From contig SBEG01000014.1 in assembly GCA_009668975.1 (NCBI GenBank), positions 30,730-94,729 of the forward strand: a stretch of 64,000 bases of DNA, in the 5' to 3' direction. Origin of the DNA: Deltaproteobacteria bacterium. Lineage in GTDB: Bacteria; Desulfobacterota; Desulfuromonadia; Geobacterales; Geobacteraceae. Position 1 is the first letter of the stretch, and the number at the start of each line of letters is the position of its first letter. Both the position numbers and the translations under genes were made by a program. A model generated the notes under the pieces. That model was not told where the DNA came from, ran no database searches, and saw only the letters and a program-made list of their open reading frames with translations. Positions 27,301 through 36,318 of the stretch are shown piece after piece.

Positions 27301-29075
27301 GTCTTGAGCGTCTCCAGCAGAACACGTCGTCCGTCCGGATAATCGATCCATTCCTCATTGCGCCGGGATTCCTCGGTCGACAGTATTTCCAGGTCCATTT
27401 CCCGGAACGCATCGGCAACGTCCCTGCTGAAGATATCCAGGTCAGTGCGGCCCACCAGGTCTTTTTCCGAGCGTCCGGCAAAGGCCTCGAAAGCCTTGTT
27501 GCAGCCAAGGTACGCCCTGTTGCAGTCCTTGTAGAATATGAGATCAGGTATGGCATCGATCAGGGTGCGCATGAATTTGTTCTTTTGGGCGAGCGCGCAG
27601 GCCAGTTTTCGCTGGGTCAGCTCGCTCTTTCTCAGCTGTTCCTCCGCTTGCTTACGCTCGGTGATGTCCGTCACGAAACAGCAATTGTATTCCTTGCCGT
27701 CGAAAACCAGCAGATTGGAACGGATTTCCACCGGGTAGACACGGCCATCCTTTGCACGATGACAGGTTTCGAAGGTATCCGTGCCCTTCTCGTGCAGAAC
27801 CTGCCATAAGTGGACAACCCTCTCTGGAGGGCAGGTCGGGTCGATATCCGGTACCGACATCATCACCAGCTCGTCGCGTGTGTAACCCAGTGCCTGGCAG
27901 GCCGCATCGTTGACGTAAAAGAACTGTCCATCATTCGTGATCCAGAATGCCTGATCCACCGACCGGTCAACGGCAAACTGGGTGAAACGCAGCGCCTGAA
28001 CTGTTTCCGTCAGTTCTGTCGTTCGCTCCTCGACGCGTCTTTCGAGTTCGTCGCGGGCACGCGCCAGCTCTTCTTCCATACGTCTGCGCTCGACCAGCTC
28101 AGTCTCAAGTTCCCCGGTCCTCAGTCTGACCTGCCGTGCAAGGGCCCTGTTCCAGGCAATGATGCCGGCGGCACTCAGCAGTATCATGATGAAAGCTGCC
28201 AGGAAGCCTGTCCGGACTTCTTTGCTGGTAAGTCGCGACCGGGGTTCCACGGACAGCCACTTTTTATAAATGGCTTCTTTCTCATCGGCACTGATTGCGG
28301 CGAGACCCTTTTCCAGAATTCCGTTCAGCTCCGGCCAGTCTTTCCGCGTGCAAAAACCCATCCGGTAAAAATATCCGGATTCGCCGACGACCCGAAGATT
28401 GGTAATTCCCTCTTTTTCGAGGTAATAGGTTGCCGTCGCTAGGTTTTCAACAAAAGCGTCACTCAGGCCGAAGGCGACTTTCCGCAATCCGGTTTGAACA
28501 TCGGCTGTCAGGTCAAGGTGTACTTTCGGATAGTTGTAAGCGATGAAATTGTGCGCCGCATAGTCGGACACCACCGAAACCTTCATTCCGGTCAGTTTTT
28601 CCAGCGTGAGAGTGCCTTTGACTTTCTCGCGGGCGATGATCACAACGGGAAATTCAAGGAAAGGGCTGGTGAAGAGCAGGTATTCGGCGCGTTGCGGGGT
28701 TTTCGTCGCCACATACGCATCGATCTGTCTGCTTTTGGCTTTACTGATGATTTCATCCCAGTTAGGTAGATGGACGATTTGAATGCGGATGCCGAGCTTT
28801 TTTTCGATATGTGCAACGTAATCCGCTGTTATGCCTTGGTACCTGCCGTTCCTGTCAAAATACTCGACCGGGGGAAAGTCCGGATCGGGCGCCAGGCGAA
28901 TGACCGGATGATCCTTGAGCCAGGCCCTTTCCGCTGTACTCAACAGATCAGGGTGTTCCTTTGTTGGCTTCCGGTTCAATGCCACTGCAGCCAGGACTAC
29001 AAACAAAAAAAGCGCTCCTGTCAGCCAAAGCCAACGGGAACGCTTCTTTATTTCAGGGATGATTGCATGTAGCAT
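24348..29075 (-). CDS. Large sensor histidine kinase: SBP3, six PAS, PocR domains
   Basis: 1575 residues. In order: a helix at about 15-34; a periplasmic SBP_bac_3-like domain (about 56-276, RLAPDPDFPPVEYFD); a second helix (289-309); a coiled coil; PAS domains 1-4 ending in DITERK at roughly 370-865; a PocR-type sensor (about 895-1060); PAS 5 and 6 (about 1090-1335); and a HisKA-like/HATPase pair. The phospho-acceptor His is in MLDHIAHQWKQPL; the ATPase has NILANARD (N box) and TDNAGGIP (G1). Input could be an extracellular small molecule plus an internal ligand. No response regulator is adjacent; the nearest, at 54822, is far off. Confidence 0.9.
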   Translation of the reverse strand: MLHAIIPEIKKRSRWLWLTGALFLFVVLAAVALNRKPTKEHPDLLSTAERAWLKDHPVIRLAPDPDFPPVEYFDRNGRYQGITADYVAHIEKKLGIRIQIVHLPNWDEIISKAKSRQIDAYVATKTPQRAEYLLFTSPFLEFPVVIIAREKVKGTLTLEKLTGMKVSVVSDYAAHNFIAYNYPKVHLDLTADVQTGLRKVAFGLSDAFVENLATATYYLEKEGITNLRVVGESGYFYRMGFCTRKDWPELNGILEKGLAAISADEKEAIYKKWLSVEPRSRLTSKEVRTGFLAAFIMILLSAAGIIAWNRALARQVRLRTGELETELVERRRMEEELARARDELERRVEERTTELTETVQALRFTQFAVDRSVDQAFWITNDGQFFYVNDAACQALGYTRDELVMMSVPDIDPTCPPERVVHLWQVLHEKGTDTFETCHRAKDGRVYPVEIRSNLLVFDGKEYNCCFVTDITERKQAEEQLRKSELTQRKLACALAQKNKFMRTLIDAIPDLIFYKDCNRAYLGCNKAFEAFAGRSEKDLVGRTDLDIFSRDVADAFREMDLEILSTEESRRNEEWIDYPDGRRVLLETLKTPFFDLDGEILGVVGVSRDITEQKRAIAELELAKFLVDKAAIGIHRISEEGKILYANEYTCRTLGYTPEELCSMTVFDIDPTFNHEAFRDHRKTTQASGSRTFESRHLRKDGSTFPVEITVTYLESQDKEQSINVSFVKDITERKRADEALLLSQFCIDKAGIGIYQSDEAGTIFNVNEHACKSLGYSSEELCAISVFDIDPEITREKMLELKEILDEGGPATFQTTHQRRDSTTFPVEITANVLDFRGKRYGISFVKDITERKRAEEALRESESSVRRKLESILDPEGDIGELDLADILDAPQIQSFMENLYRITGHKMSIIDLKGQVLVDVGWQDICSKFHRMHPETLKKCLESDSDLTIGIPQGEFRTYRCKNNMWHLVTPIIVGGRHMGNLFMGQFFFAGEEIDYDLFRAQARKYGFPEEEYIAALEAVPRQSEELVNMGKAIFLGLTDMFSRLSYANIKLAHSLAERDKLTETLSKANLVVEHSPVVLFRWKGDDAWPVELVSGNIIQFGYTPDEFLSGAIAYSSILHPDDLERVTREVHEFCNDGAGQFRLEYRIRTKGGEIRWVNEHSNIERDAAGGVKNFEGIIIDVTERKRAEDAIRASREKYQALVDSFDGLIYISSRDYRIEFMNRKLIERTGRDAVGEYCYKVIHDVDSVCAGCVNDRVFAGETVHREIFSPKDNRWYYAVNIPIRSADGRMSKHTMIIDITERKLSEEELQRQKQLLEDLNETLELRVEEEVAKNREKDVMLIQQNRQAALGEMLDHIAHQWKQPLTSLSLVIQDLGETASTGGLTPEFTKETVCITMALLDHMAQTMDVFRGFYRPDKEKKVFNIKESIDQALAFIAPALSFHSIAVELDADPGLAAFGYPKEYAQVLLNILANARDVFRARGTANPRVIIRAFADGARTVVTVTDNAGGIPETIIDKIFDFYFTTNESSDGSGIGLYMSKNIIEKNMGGTLSAANTGSGAQFRIEVKVA

Positions 29076-29416
29076 TCACCTGCCCCCATAATTCAATCTC
29101 GTGTTGATGTTTAATAAATCTGAATTTTAGCGGTGTCCTTATGTAATAGTGTACACAGTTTGCGTTCGGAAATTACCATTCTTATATGCCTAATTCAATA
29201 AATATTTCCTAAGCTGGTATTTTCTTAATAAAGGAGGAAAGTATCGGTTGAAGTTTTGACCAGATTTGCTCCAGGTATCTGCCCTTCAGCATTACCCTGT
29301 CCTTCAATAAACTAGTACAAATCCATGATCTTTTCCCTTATTATGGGTTTCGCCGGTGGTAAATCGGCTTGACTGGGAAATAGTGCAGCTCTCTGGAACT
29401 GAGAGGAGTAATCGGC
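29076..29416. other. Intergenic stretch, no gene recognised
   Basis: 341 AT-rich bases between divergent genes. A strong AAAGGAGGAAAG at about 29233 looks like a ribosome site but is not followed by an open frame of note. No element is recognised. Confidence 0.5.
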
Positions 29417-30094
29417 GTGAAAACAAAAAAACTGAAAAATCTGCTCAAAAAAATCCGGGATGATCTCTCTTGGCCGGTACAGGAGCTGCCCCAGGAATCA
29501 GGTCCGATCCGTATCTTTTCTAATCCTTCGACTTGCACCCACACTCTCTATCTGCCCGAGACGCCGCCGCAAGAAGGTCCGGCCCACGAACTCCTCTACC
29601 TCCATGAGCTGGGGCATGCGCTGCTTTGTGAACGGGTCCATCCCTTTTTTTCCAACGGCTTTCCCCTTGCAGGGTTGGACAAGAACCTCCTGCCAGCGGT
29701 ATCGCCGGTGTTGAACGCCGCTGGCGACTGGTTTGTCGGCCACTGGTTTATGGAGTGTGCTCCGGCTTTGGCGATGGAAGAATTGAACAAGGAATACGAG
29801 GCCACCGTCGAACTGATGACACATGCCGAGCTCCCCTCCGTGGAGAAGTTCTTCGTCGCCGTGCTGATCATTGCCCAGTCCGTCAAATACCTCAAGAAAA
29901 AGGTCAACTTTTCCGGCTTTCTCGATAGCGCGGTCCAGGCATTTCTTTCGGTTCCGCCTGAGAATCCGACCGTTCAGAAGTACGAGAAGCTGGTAAACCT
30001 GCTCCTTGCGCTCGGCGCACCCTACCGGTGCCGGCGGGTGAAGAGTGGCGATCATGAGGTGCTGGAATTCTACCCGGTTTCCGCTGGGGGGTAA
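29417..30094 (+). CDS. Hypothetical protein with an HELGH zincin motif
   Basis: 225 residues, no signal peptide. The motif LHELGHALLCERVHPFF at about 65-80 has the HExxH form of zinc metallopeptidases; I cannot identify the third ligand with certainty, although acidic residues later (MECAPALAMEELNKEYEATVE) could serve. I do not recognise the family. It is followed 42 bases later by the DUF2019-like gene, so the two may belong together. Start chosen at GTG 29417, with GAGAGGAG about 10 bases upstream. Confidence 0.65.
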   Translation: MKTKKLKNLLKKIRDDLSWPVQELPQESGPIRIFSNPSTCTHTLYLPETPPQEGPAHELLYLHELGHALLCERVHPFFSNGFPLAGLDKNLLPAVSPVLNAAGDWFVGHWFMECAPALAMEELNKEYEATVELMTHAELPSVEKFFVAVLIIAQSVKYLKKKVNFSGFLDSAVQAFLSVPPENPTVQKYEKLVNLLLALGAPYRCRRVKSGDHEVLEFYPVSAGG

Positions 30095-30136
30095 TGAGGG
30101 CAAAAAGCCGAATTCTTGTTGTCAAACAGGAGCATT

Positions 30137-30496
30137 ATGCAAAACGATACATTGATACGACTATTGCACCGCTTTGCCGCTGCTGCCACGGCGCACTGCC
30201 AGGCAATGGAAGAAATGGACCAGGAGCGGGCAAATCTTCACGCCCGCATGATCGCCGGATTGCACCGCTCCATTATCGCCTCCGGAGAAAGCGGCAGGCA
30301 GGCCTTGCTGGAGTTGGTTGATGACAACGACCCGGTTGTGGCGGGAATGGCGGCTGTCTATTCGCTCCGCTACGACTGCGAACGCTCCCTGTCTGCCTTG
30401 CGACGTGTGGCACGGGAGCCGGGCTTGCTCGGTTTCCGGGCCCGGACGGCGCTTGAGCTCTGGGAGGGCGGGGAGTGGCAGGGGCCGGAGGAGTGA
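30137..30496 (+). CDS. DUF2019-like alpha-repeat protein
   Basis: 119 residues. The C-terminal half, with GRQALLELVDDNDPVV followed by AAVYSLRYDCERSL, LLGFRARTALELWEGGEW, fits DUF2019, a small HEAT-like family often annotated as immunity proteins in toxin systems. ATG 30137 has AGGAG 5 bases upstream. It lies downstream of the HELGH protein and before the palindrome copy at 30533. Whether it is an immunity protein here is inference. Confidence 0.7.
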   Translation: MQNDTLIRLLHRFAAAATAHCQAMEEMDQERANLHARMIAGLHRSIIASGESGRQALLELVDDNDPVVAGMAAVYSLRYDCERSLSALRRVAREPGLLGFRARTALELWEGGEWQGPEE

Positions 30497-30532
30497 TTCA
30501 GGAAGTTGCCACTACTGACAGGCGGCTAAACC

Positions 30533-30565
30533 AGACCTGCCAGGTTTTCAAAACCTGGCAGGTCT
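30533..30565. repeat. Dispersed palindrome, copy 4
   Basis: Identical to the 33-base core of copies 1 and 3. It lies 37 bases after the DUF2019-like gene. Confidence 0.95.
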
Positions 30566-30728
30566 TTAAACATCATCCAGAGATCCGGCTTTCAAATTCC
30601 ACTTCAAATCCTCCAGTATTTCCCGTATATTATGCCGTTTTCCGGTTGATTGGGTTCCTCGTGAATATATCGTGGAGTCCTTTCATGTAAACTGTTCCAT
30701 CTCATCAAGCATCGGGAGAAACCACATT

Positions 30729-31472
30729 GTGAAACTTTTTCATCTGCGAACTATACATCTCGCCGTTCTGCTTCTGATTATTTCTCTGGTTATTTACGGT
30801 ACCGACTATCTGATATTCGGCGGAGCTGGGGAGATTGCTTCCAGCTTCATGGGGAACCTGGCATTTCTGCCGGTCTATGTGCTTTTCGTTACCTTGATGA
30901 TCGAGAAGATCCTGAAGGAACGTGAGCGGACGGCGCTGCTTCGGAAACTGAACATGGTGATCGGCGTTTTTTTCAGTGAGGTTGGAACTGATCTGCTGCG
31001 CGAAACCGCCGTTTTCCTGCGGAACCAGGCGGACATTACCGTGCGTCTCCGGGTCGACGGGTCCTGGTCACGACACGATTTTCGTGAAGCAATTGCATTC
31101 TTTAAAAAAACCGAGATCAGCGTGGACTGCTTCAAGGGCGACCTGCCGGCAATGAAGGCTTTTCTGCTGAAGAAAAGGAGCTTCCTGCTCGGCCTTCTGG
31201 AAAACCAGAACCTCCTGGAGCATGACGAGTTCACCGATCTCCTCTGGGCGGTGTTTCATCTCACCGAGGAACTTGATGCGCGACAGCGCCTGGAAGGTCT
31301 GCCCCAATCCGACTTTGACCACCTGGCTGGTGACATACGGCGGGTGTATGCCTCCCTGACCCGAGAGTGGCTCCGCTACATGGAACACCTGATGAACGAT
31401 TATCCCTATCTCTTTTCCTTGGCTGTCCGCACGAATCCGATGAATCCGTCGGCGCGGGTGGAGGTGGTGTGA
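30729..31472 (+). CDS. Inner-membrane protein of unknown function
   Basis: 247 residues from GTG 30729. Two transmembrane helices (about 10-28 and 43-60) are followed by a soluble helical domain (about 62-247) rich in Leu, Arg and Glu, with the segment DLLWAVFHLTEELDAR near residue 175. It may face the cytoplasm. I do not recognise a family. An in-frame GTG at 30672 is possible, but its context is weak. A strong terminator follows 26 bases after the stop. Confidence 0.75.
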   Translation: MKLFHLRTIHLAVLLLIISLVIYGTDYLIFGGAGEIASSFMGNLAFLPVYVLFVTLMIEKILKERERTALLRKLNMVIGVFFSEVGTDLLRETAVFLRNQADITVRLRVDGSWSRHDFREAIAFFKKTEISVDCFKGDLPAMKAFLLKKRSFLLGLLENQNLLEHDEFTDLLWAVFHLTEELDARQRLEGLPQSDFDHLAGDIRRVYASLTREWLRYMEHLMNDYPYLFSLAVRTNPMNPSARVEVV

Positions 31473-31497
31473 ACAGCTTAGGAAAGATAGTGCTTTG

Positions 31498-31540
31498 AAC
31501 GACGAAAGGGGTGGCCACTGCGGCCACCCCTTTTGTCGTT
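31498..31540. terminator. Strong hairpin terminator
   Basis: AACGAC-GAAAGGGGTGGCC pairs with GGCCACCCCTTT-TGTCGTT around an ACTGC loop. The core GGGGTGGCC stem and the flanking AACGA(C/G) recur in the hairpin at 33128, so both terminators share one design. Confidence 0.85.
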
Positions 31541-31550
31541 ATTGCGGGTT

Positions 31551-31623
31551 ATTCCAATTCATATCAAGGCCCTCTCTGCGTTGGCTCGTTTCCGGCTGCT
31601 CAACGTACCCTTCAGTTCGCCTC
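31551..31623 (+). repeat. Left half of a CAACGTAC-type intergenic repeat
   Basis: Matches 55433-55502 closely: CCAATTC, ATATCAAGGCCCTCTCTGCG, then CTGCTCAACGTAC. The right half with its inverted end is missing here. Confidence 0.85.
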
Positions 31624-31801
31624 CTAGTGAGGACCAGTTGTCACGGCTTTACATATTTTTACAGAGGCGCGGGGTAGACACCGGGTGTGAAATGCTGATA
31701 GCATGCCGAAGCTTTTGCCCGTCTGGAAATCCGCCAAATTTCACCAGAGAGCAAAGCTATGAGCTCTGACGTGAGCCAAAAAATCGAACGAGGAGAAGAT
31801 T

Positions 31802-33109
31802 ATGTACAAGCCTCCACGCCGACCTATTGGCAATCATTTGCAAAGATTTTTGCCTGCAATTATGATCCTTTGCATCGCAGCAACCTCGTATCTGACAGTA
31901 AAATACATTAGAGGGGATAATTCCGGCCAGCGTACCTCTCAGCAGGTCTCTGAGAAGAGGAGCGCTGCAGAACCCCGTGACCGGATCAAAATGAAGACCG
32001 GAATCATTCGTTCCGGTGAGACGATTTCTTCCCTGCTGGGGGATGATTTCAGCCCGAAGGAGATCCACGAGCTGGCGATTGAAGCGCAGAGTGTTTTTCC
32101 TCTTGCCAGAATCTGTGCCGGGAGGCCCTACCGGCTGACTCGCCAGGATGGCGACTTCAAGCGTTTCAGTTGTGATATCGACGATACTGACAGACTGGTG
32201 GTGGTCCGCAACGGAGGCCGGTTTGCCGTTTCCCGGGAACCGATTCCCTATACGGTAGAACTCGTTTCAGTGCGGGGGACGATCGAATCGAGCCTTTTTG
32301 AGGCGGTACTGAAAATCGGTGAAAGCGAACGGCTGGCCATGCAGCTTGCCGAGGTATTTGCCTGGGATATCGATTTTTTTCAGGATATCCAGGAAGGCGA
32401 TTCCTTTGAAGTGGTGCTGGAGAGGCGTTTCCGTGATGGAAAGCCCGCGGGCGACGGCCGCCTGCTGGCGGCACGCTTCACCAATCAGGATCGGGTCAGC
32501 CAGGCATTTTACTTCCAGGACGGAAAGCGGGACGCGGACTATTACGACGAGAATGGCCAGAGTCTGCGCAAGGCTTTCCTGAAGGCGCCGCTTTCCTTCA
32601 GCCGGATCTCCTCCGGTTTTACCATGCGTCGCCGTCATCCCATTACCCGGCGGGTCAAGGCCCATCCGGCCATCGACTATGCTGCACCGAAAGGGACTCC
32701 CATTCACACAGTTGGTGACGGAGCGATCGTTTTTGCCGCCTACAAGCGTTACAACGGCAAATGTGTCAAGGTACGCCATCCGAACGGCTGGGTAACCATG
32801 TACAATCACCTGAGCAAGTTTGGCAAGAACATTCGCCCGGGGAAAAAGGTGGCGCAGGGTCAGGTGATCGGCTACGTTGGCAGTACCGGCTTGTCTACCG
32901 GTCCGCACCTGGATTTCCGGATGTTCAGAAACGGAGCTTCGGTTAATCCGTTGACGGTCAAGTCACCGCCCGCCCGGCCCGTTTCCCGGGTAAATATGGC
33001 TGCATTCAAGATGATGGTTGCCGACCGGGTAGTGCTGATGGAAGCCACTCCGGAGCAGAATACCGTGCGTGCGTCTCTGCCCGGGATGCCGCGGCGGGGA
33101 GTCAACTGA
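31802..33109 (+). CDS. M23-family murein endopeptidase (LytM/MepM-like)
   Basis: 435 residues. An N-terminal anchor helix (about 17-35) is followed by a LysM-like/OapA-type domain (GIIRSGETISSLLGDDFS) and by a peptidase M23 domain near 275-385. Its zinc ligands are H in HPAIDYAAPKGTP with the nearby Asp, and HLDF in GPHLDFRMFRNG; the active-site His is in MYNHLSKF. It cuts peptidoglycan cross-bridges in the periplasm. ATG 31802, with GAGGAGAAG just upstream. Terminators flank the gene on both sides (31498 and 33128), so it is monocistronic. Confidence 0.9.
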   Translation: MYKPPRRPIGNHLQRFLPAIMILCIAATSYLTVKYIRGDNSGQRTSQQVSEKRSAAEPRDRIKMKTGIIRSGETISSLLGDDFSPKEIHELAIEAQSVFPLARICAGRPYRLTRQDGDFKRFSCDIDDTDRLVVVRNGGRFAVSREPIPYTVELVSVRGTIESSLFEAVLKIGESERLAMQLAEVFAWDIDFFQDIQEGDSFEVVLERRFRDGKPAGDGRLLAARFTNQDRVSQAFYFQDGKRDADYYDENGQSLRKAFLKAPLSFSRISSGFTMRRRHPITRRVKAHPAIDYAAPKGTPIHTVGDGAIVFAAYKRYNGKCVKVRHPNGWVTMYNHLSKFGKNIRPGKKVAQGQVIGYVGSTGLSTGPHLDFRMFRNGASVNPLTVKSPPARPVSRVNMAAFKMMVADRVVLMEATPEQNTVRASLPGMPRRGVN

Positions 33110-33127
33110 CGGACGTGTGACTATTGG

Positions 33128-33169
33128 AACGAGAAAAGGGGTGGCCGGATGGCCACCCCTTTTCTCGTT
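33128..33169. terminator. Bidirectional terminator between M23 gene and htpG
   Basis: A perfect 19-bp stem, AACGAGAAAAGGGGTGGCC, around a GGAT loop, with T-tracts on each side. It separates two convergent genes. Confidence 0.9.
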
Positions 33170-33199
33170 TTCGGAGGGATTGCTGGATGTGTTTCGTGG

Positions 33200-35152
33200 C
33201 TATTCCTGCTCCACGCTGGACTCTCCGGCCGCAACCATCAGTTCGCTGATCAGCTTGGTGAAGCGGAGCGGATCCTTGATCGGTGAGCCTTCGGTGAGCA
33301 GGGCCTGGTCGAAGAGCAGCTCGCAGTAATCGTCAAGCTTGCGGTTCCCCTTGTCCTTGTCGAAGAGTTTCTGCATGATTTTGGTGATGGCGTGATCCGG
33401 ATTGAGTTCCAGGATGCGCTTCGATTCGGGCACGTCCTGGTTCATGGCCTTGAGAATCCGTTCCATGTTGGCGTTCATGCCGTATTCGTCGGCCACCAGG
33501 CAGCAGGCGCTGTCGGTGAGCCGGCCGGAGAGGCGTACTTCCTGGACCCGGTCGTCGAGCTTTTCCTTGATAAAGGCCAGCAGGTCGCCGTACTGTTTTT
33601 CCGCTTCCTTCTTCTTTTCCCCCTCGGCCTTTTCTTCTTCCTCGCTGCCGAGTTCCAGTTTGCCGGACAGTACCGACTTCAGTTTCTTACCGTCATATTC
33701 CGTCAACGCCTGTACCAGCCACTCGTCGATCGGGTCGGTGAGGAAGAGGACTTCGTACTCTTTCTTCCGGCAGATTTCCAGGTGGGGCGAGTTCTCCACC
33801 GCGGCGCGGCTGGTGCCGGTGATGTAGTAGATTTCCTTCTGCCCCTCGGGCATTCTTTCCACGTACTCTTTCAACGAGACCGGGGCGCCCGCTTCCGTTT
33901 TGGTGCTCTCGAAGAGCACCAGTTCCTGGAGCTTTTCCCGGTTGGCATGGTCGAAATGGATCCCTTCCTTCAGCACCGGACCGAATTCCTTGTAGAACTT
34001 CAGGTAGTCTTCCGGAGTTTTCTCTTTCATTTCCGCCAGGGTGGCGAGAATCTTGGTCACCAGGTTCTTCTCGATTTTGCGGATCTGCAGGTCTTCCTGG
34101 AGGATTTCGCGGGAGACGTTGAGCGGCAGGTCGCTGGAATCGACCACCCCTTTGATGAAGCGCAGGTAGTCGGGCAGCAGTTTGTCGCATTTGTCGGTGA
34201 TGAAGACCCGCTTGACAAAGAGCTGCACGCCCTTGCGGTGTTCCGGCATGAACAGGTCATAGGGCCGGTGCTCGGGGATATAGAGCAGGGCCTTGAACTC
34301 GCTGGTGCCTTCGGCGGAATAGTGGATGGTCCTGAAGGGGTTGCTGTAATCGTGGGAGATGTGCTTGTAAAATTCGTTGTAATCGTCTTCGGTGATTTCA
34401 CTTTTGGGCCGGGTCCAGATCGCCTTCATGGAGTTGAGGGTTTCTTCCTCGGTTTTCTTGATCTTTTCGGCGCCCTCGATCGGCTGGCCGTCAACCCCCC
34501 GGGGCAGTTCTTCCCGGGTGATGTCCATGGTCACCGGATACTGCACGTAATCGGAGTATTTCTTGATGATCGAGCGAATCCGCCACTCATCGAGAAACTC
34601 CTTCATTTCTTCTTTCAGGTGCAGGGTGATGTCGGTGCCGCGGGTTTCCTTCTCGCATTCTTCGATGGTGTAGGTGCCGTCACCGATGGACTCCCAGCGA
34701 ATGGCGCTGTCTTTCGCCCCGGCGCGGCGGGTTACCAGGGTGACCCGGTCCGCGGCCATGAAGGAGGAATAGAAACCGACGCCGAATTGTCCGATCAACT
34801 CCGGATGTTCCTGGATATTCTGCTCTTTCAGGGCCTGAAGGAAAGCCTTGGTGCCGGACTGGGCAATGGTGCCGATGTTGGTTTCCACCTCTTCGGCGGT
34901 CATGCCGATGCCGTTGTCGCGGATGGTGAGGGTGCCGGCTTCCTTGTCGGCGATCAGCTTGATTTTCCAGTCAGCGTTGTCTTCCAGCAGCGCTTTGTCG
35001 GTCTGGGATTCAAAGCGGGCCTTGTCGATCGCATCTGAAGCGTTGGAAATCAGTTCCCGGAGGAAGATTTCCTTGTTGGAATAGAGCGAGTGGATTACCA
35101 GGTCGAGCAGCTGCTGGACCTCGGTCCGGAATTGTTTGGTGGTCTTGGTCAT
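33200..35152 (-). CDS. htpG: Molecular chaperone HtpG (Hsp90)
   Basis: 650 residues. N-terminal ATPase motifs are intact: [41 protein letters not shown], and GTDITLHLK. The middle domain carries [12 protein letters not shown] with the Arg that contacts ATP. It is the normal length for bacterial Hsp90. The start is ATG 35152, with GAGGAG 12 bases upstream. A heat-shock promoter could not be pinpointed. Confidence 0.96.
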   Translation of the reverse strand: MTKTTKQFRTEVQQLLDLVIHSLYSNKEIFLRELISNASDAIDKARFESQTDKALLEDNADWKIKLIADKEAGTLTIRDNGIGMTAEEVETNIGTIAQSGTKAFLQALKEQNIQEHPELIGQFGVGFYSSFMAADRVTLVTRRAGAKDSAIRWESIGDGTYTIEECEKETRGTDITLHLKEEMKEFLDEWRIRSIIKKYSDYVQYPVTMDITREELPRGVDGQPIEGAEKIKKTEEETLNSMKAIWTRPKSEITEDDYNEFYKHISHDYSNPFRTIHYSAEGTSEFKALLYIPEHRPYDLFMPEHRKGVQLFVKRVFITDKCDKLLPDYLRFIKGVVDSSDLPLNVSREILQEDLQIRKIEKNLVTKILATLAEMKEKTPEDYLKFYKEFGPVLKEGIHFDHANREKLQELVLFESTKTEAGAPVSLKEYVERMPEGQKEIYYITGTSRAAVENSPHLEICRKKEYEVLFLTDPIDEWLVQALTEYDGKKLKSVLSGKLELGSEEEEKAEGEKKKEAEKQYGDLLAFIKEKLDDRVQEVRLSGRLTDSACCLVADEYGMNANMERILKAMNQDVPESKRILELNPDHAITKIMQKLFDKDKGNRKLDDYCELLFDQALLTEGSPIKDPLRFTKLISELMVAAGESSVEQE

Positions 35153-35286
35153 GGGTAATAATTCTCCTCATTGGTTTACAAAATGCATTGCGGGCAGCGA
35201 GTGCCCATCGTTTGGTACGATAATCATTCAACCTGAATTTTGCAAGTGCCATGGAACTTTTTCTTTTTAGAAATTTTATATCTCGC

Positions 35287-35315
35287 TTGCACAAATGGAT
35301 TTGTCTGTAAATAAT
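35287..35315 (+). promoter_or_regulatory. Sigma-70-like promoter for the AraC regulator
   Basis: TTGCAC (35287) and AATAAT (35310) have a 17-base spacer and match consensus at five of six positions each. The -10 lies only 6 bases before a GTG at 35321, which is one reason to prefer the ATG start at 35351. Confidence 0.5.
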
Positions 35316-35350
35316 TCAGTGTGTCACTAGCTTTACAAAAAGTTACAAAC

Positions 35351-36145
35351 ATGGGTGCTGCAGTGACAAAGATTGTTGTTGTCAAGCAATTAGAAAAAGG
35401 TCCTGATTATTTTACACTCATAGGAAATAGTTTTGTGGTTTGTTCGGTCGACGAAGTCGAGCAAATCCTGGGGGCCAGGGAGATCGCTCTGGTAATTATG
35501 GAGTGCAAAGGCGACACCGACAGCGCCATAAGGATTCTCAGGAATATCAAGAAAGCTCATCCCTCAATTCCGGTAATTTTTGTTGTTGAGAGCAGTACGG
35601 AAAATTTTTTGCTCCAGGCCTTCAAAATAGGAATTCGTGACTATTTCCGGTTACCACTCGACCCGGAGGAGTTTTTGCGGTCAGTTGCCAAGATTCTCTG
35701 TTTGAAAGAGAATTCTCAGGGTAGACATGACAATTTCAGGCCGGTAGATGAGATCTGTGATTCCGAGTATGAACGCTTCTTAGTTGCCGCCGATGAGCGT
35801 GTGGTCCGTGCCGTTCAATATATTAAAAGAAACTATGGAATGCCCATTTGTCTGGATGATGTGGCGGAAGTGGCCTGTATGAGTAAATATCATTTCTGCA
35901 GAGTTTTCAAGAAGCACTTCGGGATGGGACCAATCCAGTATCTCCTGAACCTGCGGATAAAAATTTCCATGACGCTGCTCCAAGGCGGCAATACGTCGAT
36001 TACTCTAATTGCCTTCCGGTCAGGTTTTAAAGGGTTAAGCGAATTCAACAAACAATTCAAAAAAGCTACCGGGTTGACGCCGACGGCCTACCGAAACACA
36101 AAAATATCGCATCAACGAGTTACCGTTGCTGCTGAAGAGCAATAA
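35351..36145 (+). CDS. AraC-family regulator with a degenerate receiver domain
   Basis: 264 residues if read from ATG 35351. The N-terminal part has a receiver-like fold (strands around IVVVKQLEKG, ALVIMECKGD, VIFVVESS). At the phospho-acceptor place the residue appears to be Glu (LVIMEC) rather than Asp, so phosphorylation is doubtful. The C-terminal 100 residues are a two-HTH AraC domain (DDVAEVACMSKYHFCRVFKKHFG, then TLIAFRSGFKGLSEFNKQFKKATGLTP). It may sense a ligand or act constitutively. The nearest downstream genes are the copper island, a possible target. Confidence 0.82.
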   Translation: MGAAVTKIVVVKQLEKGPDYFTLIGNSFVVCSVDEVEQILGAREIALVIMECKGDTDSAIRILRNIKKAHPSIPVIFVVESSTENFLLQAFKIGIRDYFRLPLDPEEFLRSVAKILCLKENSQGRHDNFRPVDEICDSEYERFLVAADERVVRAVQYIKRNYGMPICLDDVAEVACMSKYHFCRVFKKHFGMGPIQYLLNLRIKISMTLLQGGNTSITLIAFRSGFKGLSEFNKQFKKATGLTPTAYRNTKISHQRVTVAAEEQ

Positions 36146-36318
36146 TCCCATTGCTATTTAAGCAATAATTGCCTAGTCAGTGCCGTGTTTCTTGGTTTAA
36201 TTAAATCCACAGGTACTGGTTGGTTGCCTTGGTGTCTGAAAAACTGCATTGCCTGCCCCCTGAAAATGCCGCAACACAGTGAGTCCTGGCTTTGATTACA
36301 ATTTATTGGAGGTCAATT

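Larger units (their letters stand above)
31473..31801. other. Intergenic with terminator and repeat
   Basis: 329 bases. They hold a terminator hairpin, a fragment of a repeat also found at 55433, and a rest that shows nothing coding. Confidence 0.6.

Noticed and set aside
33392..35038. Long open frame on the plus strand opposite htpG
   Set aside because: It is the complement of a clear htpG; no ribosome site and no recognisable domains. A codon-bias shadow.
35160..35280. Sigma-54-like TGGCAC..TTGCA upstream of htpG
   Set aside because: The two halves are adjacent, without the needed spacing.
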